A stretch of DNA of 5,927 nt, from assembly GCA_036824245.1 (NCBI GenBank), contig DAITAO010000128.1, positions 1-5,927 of the forward strand. Direction: 5' to 3'. Below the pieces are notes generated by a model. It saw nothing but the letters and a program-made list of their open reading frames with translations, did not search any database and had not been told where the DNA came from. Below, in pieces: positions 5,576-5,927 of the stretch. The stretch's first letter is position 1. The number at the start of each line of letters is the position of its first letter. Position numbers and translations under genes: made by a program. Source of the stretch: JACVRM01 sp036824245. Its GTDB lineage: Bacteria > Actinomycetota > Thermoleophilia > Gaiellales > Gaiellaceae.

Positions 5576-5927
5576 GTGGCCCCCGGCTCGAGTCCCGCGA
5601 GAGGCGTGGCCGGAATGGTCGTGGCCATCTTTGGACCGACCGCGTCCGGGAAGACGGCCGTCGCCGAGGCGCTGGCCGTTCGCACCGGCGGCGAGGTGGT
5701 CTCGGCCGACTCGATGCAGGTCTACGAGGGAGTGCCGATCCTGACCGCGCAGCCAACACGGCCGACGCGGCTCGTGGCGATCTGGCCGCTCTCGCACCAG
5801 GCGTCCGTCGCCGAGTACGCGCGGCTGGCTCACGCGGCCGTCGACGAACTGCTCGTCGCCGGGCGGCTGCCGATCGTCGCCGGCGGCACTGGCCTCTACC
5901 TGCGCGCGGCGCTCGCCGAGCTCGAGC
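5576..5927 (+). CDS. miaA: MiaA, tRNA dimethylallyltransferase, N-terminal part (3' end outside the window)
   Basis: MiaA transfers a dimethylallyl group to N6 of A37 in tRNA, making the i6A that MiaB then modifies. The window holds 117 codons of a gene usually near 300. The P-loop GPTASGKT is at residues 20–27, the DSMQVYEG block at 45–52 (with the conserved Asp-Ser), and GRLPIVAGGTGLYLRA at 96–111. These identify the family with confidence. The stretch between DSMQVY and the YARLAHAAVDE helix is unusual: the common GTAKPT…PHHLID segment is replaced by LTAQPTRPTRLVAIWPLSHQ (56–75), shorter than usual and without the His-His. I recall similar sequences in Thermoleophilia, so this may be a clade trait. 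About 13 residues precede the P-loop strand from the chosen GTG 5576; a start at 5606 would give the more usual short N-terminus, but it lacks a ribosome binding site. Confidence 0.93.
   Translation, partial: MAPGSSPARGVAGMVVAIFGPTASGKTAVAEALAVRTGGEVVSADSMQVYEGVPILTAQPTRPTRLVAIWPLSHQASVAEYARLAHAAVDELLVAGRLPIVAGGTGLYLRAALAELE

Overview
This window is a GC-rich, gene-dense stretch of a bacterial chromosome in which every recognisable gene lies on the + strand. Third codon positions are mostly G or C, and GTG is the start codon of every complete gene. The order recA–recX–rny–(methyltransferase)–miaB–miaA, the form of RecX and the unusual MiaA sequence suggest an actinobacterium, probably a deep branch such as Thermoleophilia. 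This placement is inferred from recalled family features, not from a search.

Region by region: bases 1–456 encode the C-terminal part of RecA, cut by the window edge. The recombinase modulator gene recX follows after only 3 bases and ends at 1062. A 261-base gap (1063–1323) comes next. Its first ~80 bases are AT-richer than the surroundings, and its second half can fold into three tandem stem-loops ending just before the ribosome binding site of rny. RNase Y occupies 1324–2856. A 188-base gap follows, with a nested GC-rich hairpin, an 8-bp inverted repeat and a promoter-like element. A winged-helix/SAM-dependent methyltransferase of unknown substrate fills 3045–4151. miaB (4173–5501) follows after 21 bases with almost no leader. 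The window ends inside miaA (from 5576).

Three functional themes are joined here: DNA recombination and repair (RecA and its regulator RecX), mRNA decay at the membrane (RNase Y), and modification of tRNA base A37 next to the anticodon (MiaA adds the isopentenyl group, then MiaB methylthiolates it). The methyltransferase does not obviously belong to any of these and looks like a clade-specific insertion between rny and miaB.

No mobile element, CRISPR array, tRNA or rRNA was found. The genes are mostly conserved housekeeping genes. The best candidates for something undescribed are the structured rny leader, the methyltransferase with its upstream inverted repeat, and the divergent MiaA segment.
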